This document shows positions 44,018 to 56,455 of a DNA stretch of 64,000 nucleotides, piece by piece. The notes beneath the pieces were generated by a model, which saw nothing but the letters and a program-made list of their open reading frames with translations, was not told the origin of the DNA and ran no database searches. The DNA lies in assembly GCA_001630475.1 (NCBI GenBank), contig KV419394.1, positions 124,001-188,000 on the forward strand, written 5' to 3'. Source of the DNA: Sistotremastrum niveocremeum HHB9708 (Eukaryota > Basidiomycota > Agaricomycetes > Sistotremastrales > Sistotremastraceae). Positions within the stretch are counted from its first letter, which is position 1. Every line of letters begins with the position of its first letter. The translations under genes and the position numbers were made by a program.

Positions 44018-47000
44018 TTTCTCGTCGCAAAGGCGAATTCGATGGAAGGGAGAGTCCAAGTGGGACGGTGCATGGTGGATCAGAGGGGGAAGAGAATGAA
44101 CGAAAGAAAGAGATGGGACTCTGAGAAAGAAGATAAAAGATGACAGTGCACGAAAGAAAAAGGAGAAAAAGTGGGACCAAAAAAGTGTCCATTTTATGCC
44201 GCCGATCACGGTTACGAGCCAGCGAAACTTTTTGAATGGCAATTTGTAAAAGTGAAGCGAAGCCAGGGTCGCCATGATTGCATCGCGGCCGCGGTATGCC
44301 AAATAGGCACTTAACAAAGAACCTAGAACGCGGATAAGGAGAAATTTGATGTCCGATACAGTTCTTTCACACCCTCGATCCGCAATCCATATCATGAACG
44401 CGTGGGCGTGAGTGATTCTTTTTTCGTGACAGGGCCAAAGATCCTGGACCGCCGAGAATGCAGATCTTTCGCTTTAGACCGATGCTTTCAACGTTGCGAA
44501 AGAGGGCGAGCACCGTCGGCGGCTACGGCATAACACCACTGGCGACAGCATGGTCCTGGGACTGCGAAACGTTGGACTGGCAGCCGTCCCTTACAGCGCA
44601 AGAAGTCTCTTTTTCCGTTGGACTGGGGCCCGAATTTCTCCTGCTGGCAACAGCCCCTCGATTTAGGCAATCTCTTGACATACCTTAGTCTCCCGTCACT
44701 CCTCATGTTCTCCATTTATTGCATGCATTTCTCGGTCAAAATCCATCGACAATGCTCTCATGAGCCTCGGAACCGGCAGGACGCGGCGGGCGACTATGAC
44801 TCCTATCCGTGCCGATTTGGGCGCTTATGATGGCTTGTCCTTTTCGTCCAGACGTCCATAACAAAATGTCGATTTCCACTCATGGAAGTGTTGAATGGTG
44901 TGTTGACTGCAAAGTATGCAAGACATGAAGAGTAAAGAACAAGGATGTGCCGGGTGTGCAAGAGATTGTCGGCGATAACTGCAAGAAAGACTGCCGGAAG
45001 ACTGAAACACAAGCAAGATTTGTTTGAATGCTGCAAGTCGTCAAGATAGGACTGCCAGATCACTGTCGACGATGTTCAGAGAGTCTATGGGGCTTGAGAT
45101 ACACTGCAAGAGTGTCTCGCCCGAGCGCTTTCTTACTGGATTGCCAAAGGAGAATCCACGCAAGAGATTCAGAGCAATCTGTATAATGAAATGCTGTTTG
45201 AATGAATCGTAAACAGCATGAAAACGTCAAGACGTACCTCAGGAAGGTCCACCCCAAATTTCAAGCCAAAAGAGTGATTTTTGAGCCACCTAAGTCGACA
45301 CCCCTTTCAAGCGGGAAATTTGACACAAATATTCTAAAGAGGTCGGTGTTGTGAAGCTAGTGCTTCATAATGTCGGCCAGAAGCATCATGAAGTCGTCCT
45401 GAGTACGTGCTCGCCGCCTGGACGACGATGGAGGGCGAAGGCAGGAGAAAATGGATGATGCCGGTGATCGCGACCCCAATATTTCGATTTGCTTCCGCTA
45501 ATTCACTTTTGTCTCAGCCTCTTCCAGTTGCCAATCCATGTCCTCTTTCATCTGTTGGACCTCTTGGACCTCCCAGGAGTCCTGATTTAATCATTTCTCC
45601 ATGATTTTGTCATGAATCCTGCTTTCGCGGCACCCGGACCATCGCCCTCAATATCTCAGCTCTCTCCTATCTATCCCATCCTCAAAATGCATCAAAGGGA
45701 CATCATCAACGACACGAAGCCTGAGACATCAAAACAAGACAGTGCCTCCGGAATATCTAGGCCTTTGATACGATGCAGTTGCAAGAGTCGAAGAGAGCAG
45801 ACTTGCAGCCGCTTCAAAACATCCAGTCCACCAAGCCACACCTCGCCCACACTCTCTGCACGCAAACAATCACAACATGCTGTTCAGAAAACTACGCGGA
45901 AAAAAGAGGGAGCAGGTGGAGGTGTTAAGAAAAGAGCGCGATTGTGGCTTTGAGATTTGATGTAGGCCGCCTCCCCATCGCGAAGGAGGCATCTGGCATG
46001 GTTCATGAGCATCAAATGTGCGTTTTCTTTGCTCAGTCTCAGTTCCTACTCTTGCCCAAAATAACCGCCTCTCAGGTCTCAGAAGAGGGCAGCCTCACCC
46101 CCGTCCTGAATTGACCGCCTGGCCTAGGGGCTGTGCTATCGTTCAGCGTAGTACTCTGATTTGGCAACAGAATCCCTTAACAACTACATGGGTGGCATTT
46201 ACTACGCTACAACTTGCTCTGTGGATTCTCATCTATATTGGAACAGGACTCTCTCATCCATCGACGTGCTTTCTTCTCCCGACTTGTCTGGCCATAACGA
46301 AAAGGAATTTCAAGTGGCTCTTACCTGTTCACTTCGAAAGCAAGAGGAGCACAAACCGTCCTAGCCATATAGCCTATCCGCCCTTCCCCCTCTGCCACCC
46401 TGCTTTCCAGTAAGCCATAACGAATGGGAAAACGACACCATCTTTGCCAAAGGATCCAAAGTGACTTACTGCAATTCTTCCGTCGCTCCAAGTTACCTTC
46501 ATGCAGGAGTGCTAGGTTCGCGCCACTCTGATCCCAGATCTATTGTTGCCAATATCTCTCGCCGTTGGCAATAATCACTGCTCGGTCAACAGTCAAAGTG
46601 CGCGAGCGGTGCGCTCAAGGCGTGCGACGTCTGCTTCAGTTCTTGCTTGCTTCCCGTTCAGTGAAAGGATGTTAAATAGTTCAAGTACGAACATCAACGA
46701 TATGGCATGTCTATCATATATAGTATTGATTTATTGGTTTCTACGACTCACGAACTTTCCTATTTTGCGTAAGATACGAGTCATAGATCTTTGATCGTAG
46801 ACTGAAATGAAATGTATGGCATGGATGCAATTGATCAGGACTCAACTTATCTGTTCCGCCCCCTTTCAATCACAAAACAGCCCTTTGCAAGGACATCCAC
46901 TCTCGGCCTTGTGTACCGACTGCTCCTGCTCAACCCATTGCCCGTCGCCCGGACGGCTAGTGGACCAAGAACATCCTCGCTGACAGGAGAGACCCAATGA

Positions 47001-49546
47001 ACGCCAAAGTTCAGACTGTCGTCGAGTCTTTGACATCCTCAGCTCGGGTCCACGAGAGGTGGACTACTACCACTGTAGCCATGAAGCAATACAGTCGCAT
47101 GTTCTCAGGATTAGGAGGAAATTGGAATTCGGGTGACGCCTGAGCTTTTGTAGAAAGTGTGAGCAAAAACGGAAGGATTAGTGAATATCGAGCCAGATTC
47201 AGACAGGAAACATGAATGAAGAAGAGCAGGCCTAGCCATTCGGCCAGGATTGGTACCAAGTCAGATTATTGAACAAGGAAAAGCGGAAATATCGGACAGG
47301 AACTCACTTGTGTAGGTCATGATTCTTGGGCGATATCTTGATGATGGACTTTTGTACGAAAATTTGAGGAGAGTGAGACCAAAGGTAGAATGTCCAGAAG
47401 CTTGAAATCCAACGGCGGCACAGGCGACAATCCGGTCATCAGAGACAGTGAAAAGGGGTCGGATCAGGAGCTGAGTACGTAGTGTGAAGAATCGTTTCAG
47501 TCGCAGACACCGATAGAATGGAAGAAGGGCGCATCAGGACGAGCTTGTCGGTGCATCGATGAGATGCGCGAGGCTGCGTGTAGAGCGAGAGTAGGACTTC
47601 TGTAATGTCTGAGTATATGCGGATTTCTGAGACATTAGTGCCTTACCTGTATCCAAGTCCTCGTATTGAAGATTATGAGGCCACCGATTTCCATCGATCT
47701 TCTTCTGATTGGCGTCTTGAGCGACGCAAGAAAATCTGTCGAGCTCGGAATCCTGCCAATTTTCTCGGTCTTGAAGACATGTCTTGGTTGTCGACCAGCT
47801 CAGAACTTCTGACAGTGAATGCTGACGCTGGCGCATGGGTGGCCTATGAGGCGTAGTTCAGAAAGACGCAAAGCTGAGCTGAAGGCGAAGAGTCTGAGGT
47901 TCCGAATTTTACTTCCGCTCGGTCATGTTCAGCGACAACTTCGACCAGCTCCGCGACCCCTCTCAGTAAGATTTACACAGCAGACGCCATGACATCTGCA
48001 CTAGCATAATCTTCGACGCGACTCGGGTTTCTTGATCCTGGTGCAAAATTCGAGCGAGCAAGCGAGAGGGCCTTTTCAGCCTGGCAGTATCGGCTATCAG
48101 TGCATCCCTATATTGCGCTTCAACGGTCCCATTGGCCGCCGATTGACTGGCCGGGAGTCTGTACTGGCATGGACCAGGGCTTTTATGCTCAGAGATGCGT
48201 TGTTGCGAGCCAGAGTCTCTGCCACGGATTTCTCTTGCTGGGTAGAGTCTTCAACAAATAGAATAGTCGGGACTGGGTGATAAGAGAAAATTTCTGGTGT
48301 GTTTCTTTTACTGTTCGAAGTTAGTTGTGAAGCAATTGCTGATGCCTCATCATTCTTGACAGACTCTTGAGCCCCGAATTCTTGATGAGGCCACTCTCGT
48401 GCCATGGCGCAAGTCGGACCCTCTTCGCGAGCAGTAGCATAGTGTCATATAATCGGCGTCATTCAACATCTTGAATCTTGTGTTTGGACTAGTCCTTGAG
48501 GCGATCACACTTCACAACGTTTCCAGTGAGTTGAACGACATATTTGTTCAAATCAAAGAAGAGACTGACTAAGCGCCCGTCGGAATTATAGAGTCATTGT
48601 CCTCTGAGCCGCTTTCGGGCCTGAGCAATAACGATCGGGCCTTGATAATAAATCCGAAGCTTGTGCTGCAGAGTACCACAGCCATGTGGATTGGGAGCCG
48701 ATTGTTTTTGGTTGAAAAACAGGTCGGGATAATATTTGACGTGGATTTTCTACTTTCCGGTAGAATGGGTCAATTGCGCTCGTATGGACGCGTGAGGATA
48801 CCTTTTATTGCTGTTCAGCGTGGTACTGATGGTGCTGTAGGTGCCTGGACTGTCCGCGGGTATACATAATACCATCGGCCGAGGACGATCATACATTCCT
48901 TACACGTCGAAAGGACAATGGGCACTACACTTAGTTCGAGAACTCGGCCCTTCTCAGGAAAGAAGTGACATACGCTGTTGCTTCTTGGCCATTGTTCATA
49001 GCGGTTCTGAGAACGAGCTGTGACAGCCCTTGCCCTATATCTTGCGCATAGGAAAGGCCCATGGGGCCCCTTTCCTGCTCTTCTTTCGTAACTTCTGCGC
49101 GGCATCCGCGTCCGAGTCAGATCTAATCGGTTTCGCACCCGCAGTATCGCCTTTCCGCATATAAAATGCACAAACTCGTTCCGTTCACTCATCCACAATC
49201 TCACAACCGCGTCACCCCTCCCTTTCCTCTCCCCTCTCCCCTCTCCTCCCCATCTTCATTCATTTACATCCGTACATACAAGAAAGATGACAGGAAGCAA
49301 AAACAAAACTTCCGAAAGTCAAAATCGAAAGCAGAAAGGCGGCATTCGTCGTCACTACACGCTCCCTTCAATCGAGTTCGTTCTCTCTACGAGACGATTC
49401 CCTCCATTCCTTCAACACCTCCTCCGTCGTCACCCCACTTTCTTCCCCGCCCCATTCTATCAAGAAATCCCCGCTCCTCCTACTCGTTTCCTCCAGGTAC
49501 CTTTTCTCTCCCTACGACATCGTTCACCTGCTCTCCATTCCTTGTC
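44018..49546. other. Gene-poor region with exon-like scraps
   Basis: No complete gene could be built. Coding-like pieces: a minus-strand C-terminus around 45357-45400 (DDFMMLLADIMKH then stop); a minus-strand pair at about 45060-45270 with a GTACGT..ACAG intron and HFIIQIALNLLRGFSFG; a plus-strand frame 45612-45953 with a basic KKRAR tail; a plus-strand segment 46161-46364 (NNYMGGIYYATTCSVDSHL); and a plus-strand segment 47605-47856. These may be exons of genes I could not resolve, or remnants. No transposon proteins were recognised. Confidence 0.35.
49213..49258. promoter_or_regulatory. Pyrimidine-rich tract
   Basis: An almost pure C/T run on the plus strand about 300 bases upstream of the next gene. 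Such CT tracts are common just upstream of basidiomycete transcription starts; the role is inferred. Confidence 0.4.
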
Positions 49547-50420
49547 ATGGCATTCACTAACTGGATGCGGTGGCAGCGTTATCTAAATCAAAGTCCTCCT
49601 AATGCAGATGGATATCCTGCCAAGCCGATTCTGAAGCCGAAGAAGGTCGACGATATATATAATGTTGCGCTGAGATCTGTGTCTAGTTTGGACCTTGGAG
49701 ATGTCATCGATGCTTTCCCTGAGACTCCTCGATCTCCTCAACCACCCTCTCAAGCTTCTCAAGCTTCTCAATGCCCACTAACTCAAGTTGCCGACGACCT
49801 GGTGGATGAGGGTGAAGCTGGGGATACGTTGGATGGAAGACTCGACTATCAAACTCAGGCCATCGAGGTATGCTTGTTCATAGTATGGCAACTCATCTCA
49901 CTGAATGGCACACCAGCTTCATCATTCCTCTGAGGACCAGCATACCACTGCTTCCTTGCATGTCGCGCCATGCTCCATTGAAGCTTCTGAATCCCAAGTT
50001 GAGGTACGGGTTCTCCATCATTGTTGCCCAACCACAACTGATGACGATTCATAGCACCCTTCTTTCGACACACCTTTGAGCCCGAATCGCGAGACCTCCG
50101 AGGACAATGCCTTGATCAGTGCTGCCGAGGTCTGTATCCCTACTTTTCGTCCATGACACGCTAATTCAAGCTGCCGCAGCGAGATTGTACTGTCATCGAA
50201 GACGTCAGCCTTCTAGATTCGACTTGCGAGACTCATGGACCAGGGAGTTGCAAGATTGAATACGAGTTCGAAACGGGGGACCAAACCTGTTATCATCCTA
50301 GCAATACTGAGGTATATATACTTTTTGAGTCCGGCTTCGACCGATTGGTTTATATTGATCCAGAGTGATACACCATTCAAGACCCCCGATGAAGATGATG
50401 GCGCGGATACGAATGTCTGA
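49547..50420 (+). CDS. Predicted acidic protein, unknown function, five exons
   Basis: Exons 49547-49867, 49917-50003, 50055-50129, 50180-50311 and 50364-50420 are all in phase 0 and give 223 residues. All introns are about 50 bases with GT-AG ends, which makes the model secure even though no family is recognised. The N-terminus is MAFTNWMRWQRYLNQSPP, followed by KPILKPKKVDDIYNVALRS. The middle has a QASQASQ repeat made by a nine-base unit, then acidic stretches (DDLVDEGEAGD). The end is FKTPDEDDGADTNV. The frame is open upstream of the ATG, but the sequence there is the CT-rich leader, so I start at 49547. Confidence 0.65.
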
Positions 50421-52302
50421 GCGTCGTCACTCCGACATCTTGTCAGCGCAGTCGTATATCGTCTTTACACAAGTTTACTTCGTCTTCATTCTTGCCGTCT
50501 CCCGCCTGCGTCCGCATCAACATCCACCATGTACATCTCCGATCTTGCATTCCGCCCGTTCGTCGTCTCCGATAGCCCACCAACTGAATTTCCTCTATCA
50601 ATCAATCTTGGTTCGTTGTCTCCACACAAGCCCCCGAAGACCCCATTCAATGTATGAATATCTTTGATAGTGTTTGCTCTCTTTTCCGAGGTTAGTTTCA
50701 TGTCTTCGTAGTAGCGCATTCATTGACGGCATATTGTCAGAATGCCCCGTCCTTTCATTTAATCTGAGAATTCTCAGAGCTCTTGTTTCGCTTCGGACTG
50801 ACTCCTCGTTTTTGGCATATTTCTTTCAACATCGATTTCGTACGTGTAGGCGTGCCGATATTCGATATAAATCACCCCCGTTGCCCTGTTCCTTGTAGAA
50901 CGTCGTCTCGGTTGTCACAAGCCCATCGGTCAATAAATTCGTCGTCATTGATATTCATTCCTGCTTTCGTCTGATCTGTGTGATGGATCTTCAGCCTTGA
51001 TCATCGATTGATATGGCGGAGGATGTCTTGACCAAACATTTCAAGCACTTTGTACACACGACGAATCCGAAAGAGTAGATAAGGGCGTTTCAAATCATTC
51101 TCATGCCAAATAAGCATCCATGCTTCAGGCCCGAGTTCCGGCGAAGACCTCTGAGGCTCTGAGATTTTCACTCATAGAACACGTAAGAAGTCCCGTATGA
51201 ACTTCAGCTGCAGGGGCTAACTCCAAGAGATGAGCCCATATTGCATTGCGAAGAACGTGCTACGAAGTTCGCGAATTCGAAGTGTTTGATGTACGGATGA
51301 TATGGATGAGACTCAGGAGAAGGTACCCTCGTTCCTTGATCTCAGGCCCTTTGGGTGTGCTTCTCGTTGCTTGAAAGCTAGAATCCCGCGGGTCGGGGGA
51401 TTCGTACCGGAGCTTTGTACATGTAGCCTGTGTTGGGCTTGGAGGCTCTCGGGAGAGGGTTTATCGTCGTATATGCGTTTCGCGTGTGTGGTTGTATGGC
51501 ACGTTCGTACATGGTCGTTTACGCTTCGATTTTCTTGGATATTGATAGCGGGCCGGAATGAACGGAAATGAAGCTTGGATGACGACGGGGCTTGAGAGAG
51601 CTAGAACGGGAACGAGAACGAGGATAATGATGTAACTTCTTCTTCTTTCATTTCTTCACATATAACGACGACAGGTTGAGATAGAGATAGAGACGAACAT
51701 GATATCGATTGAGAGCAACAGTTGGAGAGGAATAATGAAGATGGGAGATAGGAACATCCCATGGGAGTAAAGGGGTAATATATGCGGGTTCCACGAGGGT
51801 TGGAGATGAATGGGAGGACTTTGAAATGGCTTGGATATTGGAGGGGTGAGTGTAATCGGTGGGTTGAACACCGTCGATGGGATTGGGGAGTATGGTGAGA
51901 TACATTGACGTGATGTATGAGTCGATACATAATTGCGATTGGAGTTTGAAATTGGAGGGTGTATGCTGGGTATTGGGGTAGGTATTGCGGATTGCGGTGA
52001 GGATGAATTCGGATGATGCATGTAAGTTCAGAGCAGAGCAGAGCGAAAGCGATGAGCGGCGAAGGGCGTGATATACAGGGTGTGTGAGCGATGATGGTTG
52101 AAGATCGTAGTCGATGACTCGATGACGATGACTCGGCGGATGCAAATCTCATGCCAGTGACGACAGCGTGCTAATCGTCCTTGCGCAAAATAGATCTATT
52201 GCGCAGGATACGATGGACGAGTTCTCGAACGCTCTGCATTAAAGCTGTTCTATTATGACAAGAACGCTGCTTTATCGCCCATCAGTAAATGGTGTCGTCG
52301 TT
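50421..52302. other. Gene-poor spacer
   Basis: A minus-strand frame at 51601-52152 is long but of low complexity (Ser, Pro, His, Ile), with a similar out-of-frame partner, so it is unlikely to be coding. A plus-strand frame at 51302-51571 is unsupported. Part of this is the 3' region of the next minus-strand gene. Confidence 0.4.
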
Positions 52303-52697
52303 CTAGTGGCGACGAGGACGTACATGATCCTGAACGGATTTGAACCGCACGAGAACTGCTAATCGCATCGTTGGATTAGGAGTTACATTCTCGTCTCGAT
52401 CTCGACCTCGAGGTTCTGGTCGGTCTTGGAAGAGATGAGCGTTGACGCTTGGGGGGAGGTCGAGCGATGACACGGATGAGAGTGAGTTCCAATATATTGG
52501 ATTCACGGGATGAAGAAGGGGTGCTTGGGGCGAGGGTAATGAGAGCTGGGGGTCGTACGAAGCCTACGAGATAGTTAGCTGCTGCGGCACGCTGGGGATA
52601 GTAGCTGGGGACGTACGGGGAGGGCAGTGGGGTCATGGGAGTGGGTATCGTTCGGGCTGGAGATGGTGTCGTCGTTGGGGAGAGCGTTGGGCGACAT
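52303..52697 (-). CDS. Small predicted protein, unknown function
   Basis: Exons 52617-52697 and 52303-52563 join in phase through a 53-base intron (GTACGT..GTAG) and give 113 residues starting MSPNALPNDDTISS. The protein is rich in Pro, Ser, Asp and Arg, contains LSSVSSLDLPPSVNAHLF (compare SVSSLDLGDVIDAF in the gene at 49547) and ends RPRRH. Likely disordered. An unspliced overlapping frame runs from 52960 and I consider it less likely. Confidence 0.45.
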
Positions 52698-54249
52698 GAT
52701 GGGTTGGATGCTTGGCTTGGGTATTGCTTGGGGACGAGGTGAGGATATATAAAGAGAGAGAAACGTGGGGACAAGACTGGACTGGACTCGGACGAAAATG
52801 GTCGGAATATGAACCCGCTCTCGCCAAACTCACGCGGACCTGTCCTCTCTCGTCGACCACGACCAGAGTAGTAAGTCGCCCCCACGACCGCCGTGTAATC
52901 TGACCTAACATGTCCTTTCGTCCAGTCCCCACCCCTCTCCGTCGTAAACCAAATTAGCATTTCGGACGGAGCGCACCCGGTCCATGCTCATCGATGCATC
53001 GATAGCCCTGACAATGGCCTGAAAAGGGCCAATGAGCTTATCCAACTGATCCGACAAATACCTTGCACCCTACCCTGTGACCCGGCACAACAGCACACTC
53101 ACAATGCAATGAGGCTCTTCGGCTCACCATTCAGTTTTTTCTATTCAATGTTCTTTCCGAACGGTTCAGGCTCTTCCGACTCAGGATCCGACATCTCCAT
53201 CTCCTCCCACCTTATCATATCCATCATACACGTTCGTATGATGGTACCATCGCATATTGCATTCACCTTCTCGGGAAGACTGGACTGCGCTTGGAGCCAC
53301 GGCAGACCATTTGCTATGCTGAGCGGATAAACGAAAACGTTCGTTTAGCAGCTGTCATTCGGCAAGAAATGCCGTCTGCATTGTCGTCCTGCTATAGCGT
53401 TCCATCGCATTTCGTTCTCTCCCTGCTTCAAGCGAGAATGCATCAGAACACTTCAAAGAACCTGGAGTACAAATGCTGCTTTACACACCTATCGTTATTG
53501 TACTCGCTTCCGAAGTACTCCGTCCACCGTAGCTGTCACCAGCTACCCCTGCTCCTTCACGTCGCATGCAGTACCTGAGACGTCGAGGGTGATGGAGAGC
53601 TCTTGAGGCTACGTCGGGACTGGGGCTGTGCGGCCGGAGGATGCGGCCATTTATCATTATCTGAGTCTCCTGGAATCAAAAATTCGGCGATGGCGCCCCC
53701 AATTATATGGATGGTATCCATCGTATTGGCAAAAATCTTTTTCTAGATTACAAGGTGCTATATGCCGCGATTGCCCCTCTCATTGCCTGGTGAGTGTATT
53801 CCATCCGTTTTCCTGGACGAGGACCGCGCTAATCATCGCGTCCTCTCAAAAGGAAGGAGACCAAAGAGAACAATAACTCAAACATCCCTTCACCGCCCAT
53901 ATTACGAAGATAGATATACGCAAACGCACAATGTTTATCCTTGTCCATCCAATTCCACCCGATCATGAAGCAGATGTGGATGCCAAGGGACATCATGTCA
54001 CCTACCTATTCGCAACACGTCCCGCCAGAAACACTCCCCATGTACACCTGAACACCGGGTGGAGATGAAATAAATCAACGGCGCCCAGCGCACAAGATTA
54101 GGACTATGGTATCAGAGGCGGGAGGTGGAGTTCCATCATATCGACGTCGTGTTTAGGAGACGTCTAGCAAAGAGCTCTCGGACTGCCTGAGTGAACCCCC
54201 AGCACGAACTCCACTGGGTATTCATGCTGGAAGATCACTGTACATTCCT

Positions 54250-55150
54250 GGAACCAAGTGAAGACGTACAACAAACCACACACTGCCGCAGGCGATCACG
54301 ACGACAACAAACTTCGTCTCTGTAATCCAGCCTTTCGACTATCATCGGACAGAGCCGAGCCATCATCACCTTCGACTTTCGCATATATCTTCCAAGTCGA
54401 AAGCAGGAATATGAGAGTCATCGAGACTGATGGATCAACCGGACAGGCATCATGTCTGCAATCCCGCCAACTCATCAGACAGGAATGCTACTCTTATCTA
54501 GTTCGAGTCTCTCCACGATCTTTGGACAGTGCTGTCGCATCGTTAGCGTCAACTTCCTGGGCATGAAAGCTCAAAGCCGACAACAGGAGTATCATCCCGA
54601 CGGATGGATCAACCGGACAGGTATCACTGTCGCTATCCGGGCGCCCCATCGGACAGGAATGCTACTCCTATCGAGGTCGAACCTCTCTGCAATCATTGGC
54701 AAGAGCTTAGCCATCATTGTCTTCCACCGTCGGTATAAATGCTCGGAGTCGAAAACAGGATTCGCATTCGGACTGATGGATCTCCCGTGCAGGTATCCCT
54801 TGTCGATATCCCGGTGATCCATCAGACAGGAATGCTACTCCTATCGAGGTCAAACCTCTCTGCAATCATTGAAAAGAGTTTACGCATTATTGTCTTCCAC
54901 CGCCGCCATAAATGCGCTAAGCCGAAAACAGGATTCGCATTCAGACTGATGGATCACCCGTGCAGGTATTCCGTATCGCAACCCGAGCGACCCATCAGGC
55001 AGCAATGCTTCCTCTAGAAGTTCGTTGAATCTCTGAACTGTGTTCCAGCATAGACCGCCGTCGCTACCTTCGACTATCCTCTCATGACTCTCCGAAGGAA
55101 ACTCGAAAGCAAGAATACGAGATTGTCAGACTGATGAGGAATTTCGCCAG
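54250..55150. repeat. Diverged tandem repeat, unit about 173 bases
   Basis: The marker GATGGATC recurs at 54429, 54603, 54775 and 54948, spaced 174, 172 and 173 bases. Each is followed by a GGACAGG or TGCAGG-type block, then CATCAGACAGGAATGCTACTC and AGGTCGAACCTCTCTGCAATC-like blocks. Weaker partial units flank it on both sides (near 54340-54420 and 55080-55180). Four clear units and perhaps two decayed ones are present. The period is not a multiple of three, so the open frames across it do not represent a repeated protein. Confidence 0.8.
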
Positions 55151-55639
55151 GCATCGATGCTGGCAGACGAAATCCACATCAGGCGTGACCCTCACTCCCT
55201 CATGTTCCAGGTCCCTCCTACATCCGTCGGAGCGTCATCGTTTCGGTCATACTCTGTATCGTCGGGTTCAGCTGGAAATCTTCCTTTGATAGCGACGTTA
55301 TCTTACCTATGCTGGGAATCGGGCTTCACCGCGTGTCATATGGGGCGAAGCTAGCAGGTCGTCAGTTTAATGTCAAAAGGCTTGTGTTGGACGCGTACGG
55401 GATGTAGTCTTCCACTTGCACGATTGCCTCCACATCGTCGCTGCACGTTGATTGTGACTATTCCTCTTCTACGGTCTGGATAATGAACTGACTGTAATGT
55501 TTCTTCAGGCGTGAATGATGCTGGAAGAGTTCAACTCTTCCTCGTCCTAGGAATGTCTCCCTGTCCAAAGCCTGCGCGCTATGATGATCATTTACGTATC
55601 AGCATTGCTGGCGCACCACAATGTAAATGCTAGCATGCA

Positions 55640-56455
55640 AAGTTCCCCGGCGTGCGTCGTTTGCGATGGAGCTTGCTCGATTCATCGTGGACTGGTCGGC
55701 TCCTCACTGTCGAAGGACCGGACCAGCCACATGAGTATGATCAATACACCATCAAATACGACTCGCACGCCCCTTTACGCTCACTCTTCGTCGGAGTCCG
55801 GTGTAGGGAGCTCGGCCAATTCGTCATCCGAGAATCTCCTCCAACATGATAGTAGACGACGATATTTCGGATGAGTTACACGACGAGATTGTGTGCGTGT
55901 CGACGCCGTTGCCCTTCTCGTGGATGTCGTGAATCAACTCTTCTCGACGAAAGGACTCCATGCAGCGCTGGTTTTCTCCGTTGCGATGCATGATACGCCC
56001 TCAGGCCGACTTGTCTTGCGGGATCAACGAGACCCATAGCCGACGACAAGTGATTGTCATGGCAGTGGCCGTTGAACCCTCTGGTCCAAGCGCTCGAATG
56101 ACCCGAAGGCGAAGTCATCCTTTTCGACTCCTTAAGAGTCAAAGATGAGACCGTATCCGACATTGACGGCATCCTGGTCGGAGCGCAGTACAGGAGAAGT
56201 CTCCCGCGTCGCTCTAAAGCTTCCGTACGACCATGCAAGTGTTCATCGGAATCGAGGTCTCTGTACCGTCGACCAGGCCATCGTTACTTACTCAGATTCC
56301 CAGGGTGCCTTTCTCGTGAACGTGGGCGATAAAGGCCCGGCTCTCTATATATCGATCGACGAGCGCTCTTGGTCGATCAACAGTGCGGTCCCCTCTCCTC
56401 ATCGGGAGGGCGAGGTTTTCCGCGTTGAACCTAAGGAACGCTCACGCCCGATATA
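55640..56455 (+). other. Coding-like stretch in several frames, possible decayed gene
   Basis: Successive plus-strand segments look protein-like but fall in different frames: HEYDQYTIKYDSHAPLRSLF, then VNQLFSTKGLHAALVFSVAM, then VTYSDSQGAFLVNVGDKGP. I found no introns that would link them. It may be a degenerate host gene. No family was recognised, so I make no functional claim. Confidence 0.25.

Noticed and set aside
51601-52152. 183-residue minus-strand frame
   Set aside because: Low-complexity Ser, Pro, His and Ile content, with an equally long out-of-frame partner, points to repetitive non-coding sequence or 3' untranslated region.
52376-52960. 194-residue minus-strand frame as the gene product
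   Set aside because: It reads through a good 53-base GT-AG intron; the spliced 113-residue model starting at 52697 has a clean ATG and a continuous frame.
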